Assembly (NCBI GenBank): GCA_934636425.1
Contig: CAKUAV010000046.1
Location: forward strand, 1 to 18,153
Source of the DNA: an uncultured Clostridia bacterium
Lineage (GTDB): Bacteria; Bacillota; Clostridia; Christensenellales; Aristaeellaceae
DNA length: 18,153 nt
Reading direction: 5' to 3'
In this document: positions 14,540 through 18,153 of the stretch, in pieces
Layout: each line of letters starts with the position of its first letter
Position numbering within the stretch: position 1 is the stretch's first letter
Program-made: the position numbers and the translations under genes
Notes under the pieces: generated by a model
Database searches by the model: none
What the model was told of the DNA's origin: nothing
Seen by the model: the letters and a program-made list of their open reading frames with translations, nothing else

Positions 14540-16201
14540 ATGTTCCACACGACCATTATTCCCGCAAGCTCGCTCGAAAAACCGTTTCTCGACCGCGCGC
14601 TGCCCCGCTGCGACCGGGGCGAAATGTTCAAAAACGAGCTGTTCTCGTTCCAGTTCGCATTCAGAGCCGATCCCAGAGGCGCGTCGAACAACCCCAACTT
14701 CATCGAGGCGCGCTTTGAGATCGACTCGCCGCTGCGGCCATGGCTCACGCTCGGTCTGGTCGGCCATGTCGGCGTGACAATGCCCTGCTACGCCCGCTAT
14801 GATCAGGATTACCTCGGCCACGCGCCGGGGCTGTATCCCGACCCGATCGAGCCGCTCTGCGAGGGCGACATACACGTCTATGTCGGCAAGTGGCGCTCGA
14901 TCTGGGCGGCCGTTCAGGGCACGGACGAGCTGGCCGCGGGCGAATATCCGGTCACGCTCTCGCTCTATGAAAAGAAGGGCGACGCGCTCCTCGCCCGCGA
15001 GACGTTCACCGTGCGCGTGATGAACGCCAGCCTGCCCGCGCAGACCTTCCCCTGCACCAACTGGCTGCATTTCGATTCGATCGCCGACGCGCACAATGTC
15101 CCCATGCTGTCCGAGCCGTTCTGGGCGCTGCTGGAAAAGTATGTCGCGCTGGCCGTGGCCGGCGGCACGAATCTGCTGCTCACGCCCTGCTTCACGCCCC
15201 CTCTGGACACGCCGGTGGGCGGAGAGCGCATGACGGCGCAGCTGGTCGGCGTGACGGTGAGAGGCGGCGCGTACTCGTTCGACTTTGCCAATCTCGAGCG
15301 CTTTATCCGCATGGCGCAGCGCCACGGAAACGTGTATTTTGAGCACAGCCACCTCTTCACGCAGTGGGGCGCCTCTCACGCCCCGAAGATCATGGCCGAT
15401 GTGGACGGCGTTAAAACGCGCATTTTCGGCTGGGAAACCGACGCGTGCGGCGACGAATACCGGCTCTTCCTCGAGGCCTATCTGGCGGCGCTCACAGCCT
15501 TCCTCAGGGCGCGCAATCTCACCGACCGCTTCTATTTCCACGTCTCCGACGAGCCGGAGAAAAAGCATCTGCCCGTCTATGCGCACGGATACGGCCTGCT
15601 CTCCCGCTTCGTCGATCCCGCGCACATCATAGACGCGCTCTCCGACGTCGATTTCCTCGAGGAGGGCGTGATCCAGACCCCCGTGGCCGTCACCACCAGC
15701 GTGCCCGATTTTCTCGGCAAAACCGACAGTCTGTGGGCGTATTACACCGGCGGGCAGAGCGTCAATCTGCCCAACCGCCTGATCGCCCTGCCGCAGCGGC
15801 GCAACCGCACGCTGGGCTTTCAGCTCTACGCGCTGGATATAAAGGGCTTTTTGCACTGGGGCTTCAACTTCTATTATAATCAGCTCTCGAGAAAGCCGGT
15901 CAATCCCTTCGTCTCGCCCGACGCGCTGGGCGATTTCGTCGGCGGCACGTCCTATCTGGTCTATCCCGGCGAAAGCGGCCCCGTGCCCTCGCTGCGCTAT
16001 TACGCCTTCGCCGAGGCGATCAGCGATCTGCGCGCGCTTCAGCTGCTCGAGTCGCTCTCCAGCCGCGAGGAGGCGCTTAACGTGCTGAAAGACGCGCTGA
16101 ACGTCAGGGAGATTACGTTTGAGACCTGCCCGGCCTCCGAGGCGGCCTTCATAGAGCTGCGCAAAGCGATCAACCGCGCCGTCGAATCGCACTTGAAATA
16201 A
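14540..16201 (+). CDS. DUF4091 domain protein, glycoside-hydrolase-like
   Basis: The product has 553 residues. AAGGAGG lies nine bases before ATG 14540; ATG 14531 touches the binding site and is rejected. The N-terminal 165 residues look like a beta-sandwich (HVYVGKWRSIWAAVQGTDEL), and residues of about 170-505 look like a TIM barrel. HVSDEPEKKH (334-343) near the end of a strand holds plausible catalytic acids. The stretch GFLHWGFNFYYN (436-447) and VGGTSYLVYPGESGPVPSLR (467-486) match the DUF4091 signature. DUF4091 proteins are grouped with glycoside hydrolases and often lie in sugar-use clusters; the substrate is not known here. No signal peptide is seen, so it should act in the cytoplasm. 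A GNAT gene follows after 92 bases. Confidence 0.85.
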   Translation: MFHTTIIPASSLEKPFLDRALPRCDRGEMFKNELFSFQFAFRADPRGASNNPNFIEARFEIDSPLRPWLTLGLVGHVGVTMPCYARYDQDYLGHAPGLYPDPIEPLCEGDIHVYVGKWRSIWAAVQGTDELAAGEYPVTLSLYEKKGDALLARETFTVRVMNASLPAQTFPCTNWLHFDSIADAHNVPMLSEPFWALLEKYVALAVAGGTNLLLTPCFTPPLDTPVGGERMTAQLVGVTVRGGAYSFDFANLERFIRMAQRHGNVYFEHSHLFTQWGASHAPKIMADVDGVKTRIFGWETDACGDEYRLFLEAYLAALTAFLRARNLTDRFYFHVSDEPEKKHLPVYAHGYGLLSRFVDPAHIIDALSDVDFLEEGVIQTPVAVTTSVPDFLGKTDSLWAYYTGGQSVNLPNRLIALPQRRNRTLGFQLYALDIKGFLHWGFNFYYNQLSRKPVNPFVSPDALGDFVGGTSYLVYPGESGPVPSLRYYAFAEAISDLRALQLLESLSSREEALNVLKDALNVREITFETCPASEAAFIELRKAINRAVESHLK

Positions 16202-16246
16202 TAGGACGGCTGAGATCAAATCGGCGCTGCTGAGTACAACGAAGCG

Positions 16247-16276
16247 TTGACAGCCGCCCGCCCGCTGCGATACTAT
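16247..16276 (+). promoter_or_regulatory. Possible promoter before the GNAT gene (weak)
   Basis: A perfect TTGACA (16247-16252) is followed 18 bases later by TACTAT (16271-16276). The predicted transcription start near 16283 would fall inside the AAGGAG ribosome binding site (16280-16285), which argues against it. Read-through from the DUF4091 gene is the alternative. Confidence 0.25.
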
Positions 16277-16293
16277 ATTAAGGAGAATACGCC

Positions 16294-16836
16294 ATGAAAA
16301 CACTCGAAACTGCCCGGCTGGTGCTGCGCTCGTTCCGCGAAAGCGACGCCGAGGACTTTTACGCCTATGCGCGCGTCGAGGGCGTGGGCGAGGCCGCCGG
16401 CTGGACGCACCACAGAAGCATCGACGAATCCCGCGCCATACTGGCCGATTTCATCAAAAAGGGCGACGTTTACGCGCTCGAGCTGAAGCAGACGGGGCGC
16501 GTGATCGGCTCATTGGGGCTGCATGCCGTCAACAACGGCGAAGAGTACGACCCTCAGCGCGAGCTGGGCTATGTGCTTTCCCGCGACCATTGGGGAAAAG
16601 GGCTGATGAGCGAGGCCGCCGCGCGCGCCGTTTCATACGCCTTTGAGGACATGGCGCTCAATACGCTCTGGTGCGCGCACTTTATCGGCAACGACCGCTC
16701 CCGCCGCGTGATCGAAAAGACCGGCTTCTGCTATCTCAAGCCGTTTTTCTACGACACGCGCGACGGCCGCCGTCTGGAATCGCTGCTCTACATCCTCACG
16801 CGCGAGGATTATGAAAAGAGAATCAAGGGAGAGTGA
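16294..16836 (+). CDS. GNAT family N-acetyltransferase (RimJ/RimL type)
   Basis: The product has 180 residues and opens with LETARLVLRSFRESDAEDFY, typical of the RimJ/RimL-like GNAT group. The acetyl-CoA pyrophosphate loop is seen in HWGKGLMSEAAARAV (99-113), and the C-terminal motif is NDRSRRVIEKTGF (133-145). It should transfer an acetyl group from acetyl-CoA to an amine of a protein, sugar or small molecule; the sequence does not tell which. AAGGAG lies eight bases before the start. The next gene begins five bases after its stop, with a ribosome binding site overlapping the end of this gene, so the two are translated together. Confidence 0.92.
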   Translation: MKTLETARLVLRSFRESDAEDFYAYARVEGVGEAAGWTHHRSIDESRAILADFIKKGDVYALELKQTGRVIGSLGLHAVNNGEEYDPQRELGYVLSRDHWGKGLMSEAAARAVSYAFEDMALNTLWCAHFIGNDRSRRVIEKTGFCYLKPFFYDTRDGRRLESLLYILTREDYEKRIKGE

Positions 16837-16841
16837 AAACT

Positions 16842-18153
16842 ATGATTTCCTACAACAGAGACGAACTGCGCGACCGCATATACGCCTGCTGGCTGGGCAA
16901 GAACATCGGCGGCACAATGGGCACGCCCTATGAGGGACAGCAACAGCTCAACGACATCAAGGGCTTCGTCACAAAGCCCGGCGAGGTGCTGCCCAACGAC
17001 GATCTCGACCTGCAGATGGTCTGGCTGCGCGCCATGGACGAGATCGGCCCCGATGCGATCGACTCGAAGGTGCTGGCCGAATACTGGATCAGCTTCATCG
17101 GCCCCAGCTGGAATGAATACGGCCTGGGCAAGAGCAATCTGCGCGCGGGCGTTGTGCCGCCCATGAGCGGCGAGCTCTACAATGAGGAGTGGAAGAACTC
17201 CAACGGCGCGTGGATCCGCACAGAGATCTGGGCGTGCACGCATCCCGGCAGCCCGGACAAGGCCGCCCGCTGCGCCTTTGAGGACGCCTGCGTCGATCAC
17301 GGCCTGGCCGAGGGCACATACGCCGCGGTGTTCGTCGCCGCGATGCAGTCGGCCGCGTTCGTCATCAGCGATCTGCGCACGCTGATCGACATCGGCCTGT
17401 CGAAGGTGCCGGAAAACTGCCATCTGGCCAACTACATCCGCGCCACCGTCAAGGCCTACGACGACGGCATGAGCTGGCAGGACTGCCGCGAAATGCTGCT
17501 CAGAATGAACGAGGAAACCGGACTGGGCTGGTTCCAGGCGCCCGGCAACGTGGCCTTCACCATCCTCGGCCTGCTCTGGGGCGAGTGCGATTTCAAAAAG
17601 TCCATGATCATCGCCATCAACTGCGGCGACGACACCGACTGCACCGGCGCGACGGTCGGCTCTCTCCTGGGCATAATGTACGGCATGAAGGCCATCCCCG
17701 AGGACTGGCGCGCGCATCTGGGCGACGCCATCGTCACCGTGTCCACAATCAACGGCCACGGCTATTTCCCGAAATCCTGCACCGAGCTGACCGACTGCGT
17801 GCTCAGCCTGCTCGCCGCCACAATGCGCACGCCCAACGAAAAGCTGGCGCGTCACGGCGCTCAGTTCGTTCTGACCGACGGCGCGACCGATCTGGGCGGC
17901 CTGACCGCGCAGGATCTGGCCGGCGGCCCCATCGCCTCCGAGCTGGAGAAACGCGCGCGCTATTCCTTCACCGCCGACAACTGCTACGCCCACGCGCTGG
18001 TCGAGTTCGAGCATGAGCCGATCATTCAGGCGGGCGGCACGCTGACCTTCAAGCTCACCGCCACGCTGCGCACCACCATGGCCGATCAGAAGCTGTTCAA
18101 TATCCACGTCTATCTGCCCGAGGGCTGGACGGCGCAGGGCCGTATGCACGTCC
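16842..18153 (+). CDS. ADP-ribosylglycohydrolase family protein with C-terminal extension (C-terminus cut)
   Basis: The 437 visible residues run off the right edge. The N-terminus DRIYACWLGKNIGGTMGTPY (11-30) is typical of the family, followed by PNDDLDLQMVWL (51-62) in the place of the first metal-binding acidic cluster. The second cluster is NCGDDTDCTGATVGSLLG (260-277), which matches the magnesium site of ADP-ribosylglycohydrolases. These enzymes cleave N- or O-glycosidic bonds to ADP-ribose, but many bacterial members have unknown substrates. After about residue 340 the protein continues into a beta-rich region (GGTLTFKLTATLRTT), longer than the basic fold of about 300-350 residues. The start at 16842 has GGGAGAG upstream, overlapping the end of the GNAT gene. 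Confidence 0.88.
   Translation, partial: MISYNRDELRDRIYACWLGKNIGGTMGTPYEGQQQLNDIKGFVTKPGEVLPNDDLDLQMVWLRAMDEIGPDAIDSKVLAEYWISFIGPSWNEYGLGKSNLRAGVVPPMSGELYNEEWKNSNGAWIRTEIWACTHPGSPDKAARCAFEDACVDHGLAEGTYAAVFVAAMQSAAFVISDLRTLIDIGLSKVPENCHLANYIRATVKAYDDGMSWQDCREMLLRMNEETGLGWFQAPGNVAFTILGLLWGECDFKKSMIIAINCGDDTDCTGATVGSLLGIMYGMKAIPEDWRAHLGDAIVTVSTINGHGYFPKSCTELTDCVLSLLAATMRTPNEKLARHGAQFVLTDGATDLGGLTAQDLAGGPIASELEKRARYSFTADNCYAHALVEFEHEPIIQAGGTLTFKLTATLRTTMADQKLFNIHVYLPEGWTAQGRMHV

Overview
The window is a GC-rich chromosomal stretch of a bacterium that looks like an uncultured Clostridia-type Bacillota, perhaps a gut lineage. The evidence is the strong AGGAGG-type ribosome binding sites, the two-subunit iron-sulfur L-serine dehydratase (sdaAA/sdaAB), the YtqB/MnmM-type tRNA methyltransferase, a bifunctional BirA, and the MoxR-DUF58-transglutaminase operon. 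Genus-level placement is not possible from the sequence alone. No tRNA, rRNA, CRISPR array, transposase or phage gene was seen.

Layout from left to right. (1) A large leftward gene for an unrecognised, probably carbohydrate-active protein (1-1953, C-terminus cut by the window edge), with a good sigma-A-like promoter. (2) About 1 kb without a convincing gene, holding a degenerate 45-bp repeat and three copies of a roughly 170-200 bp element (family A). Each copy carries a perfect 12-bp hairpin that looks like a leftward terminator. (3) A leftward operon: MoxR AAA+ ATPase, DUF58 protein (start and stop codons overlap) and a membrane-anchored transglutaminase-like protein. (4) Divergent from it, rightward birA (biotin ligase) and acpS (holo-ACP synthase), both serving fatty-acid synthesis by activating carrier proteins. 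(5) A stop-to-stop tandem repeat array (family B). (6) A leftward mnmM, then a divergent rightward nnrD/nnrE fusion for NAD(P)HX repair. (7) A 180-bp tandem repeat array (family C). (8) Leftward sdaAB then sdaAA (L-serine to pyruvate plus ammonia). (9) A rightward set: DUF4091 glycoside-hydrolase-like protein, GNAT acetyltransferase, and an ADP-ribosylglycohydrolase-family enzyme with a C-terminal extension, cut by the right edge.

Most genes are housekeeping or widespread metabolic genes. The least explained material is the repeats. Three unrelated tandem-repeat families fill three spaces downstream of genes, and each begins at or within a few bases of a stop codon. Family A shows a stem in which three adjacent base pairs differ between copies and all three remain paired. 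The other lead is the DUF4091-GNAT-ADP-ribosylglycohydrolase set, whose substrate cannot be read from the sequence.
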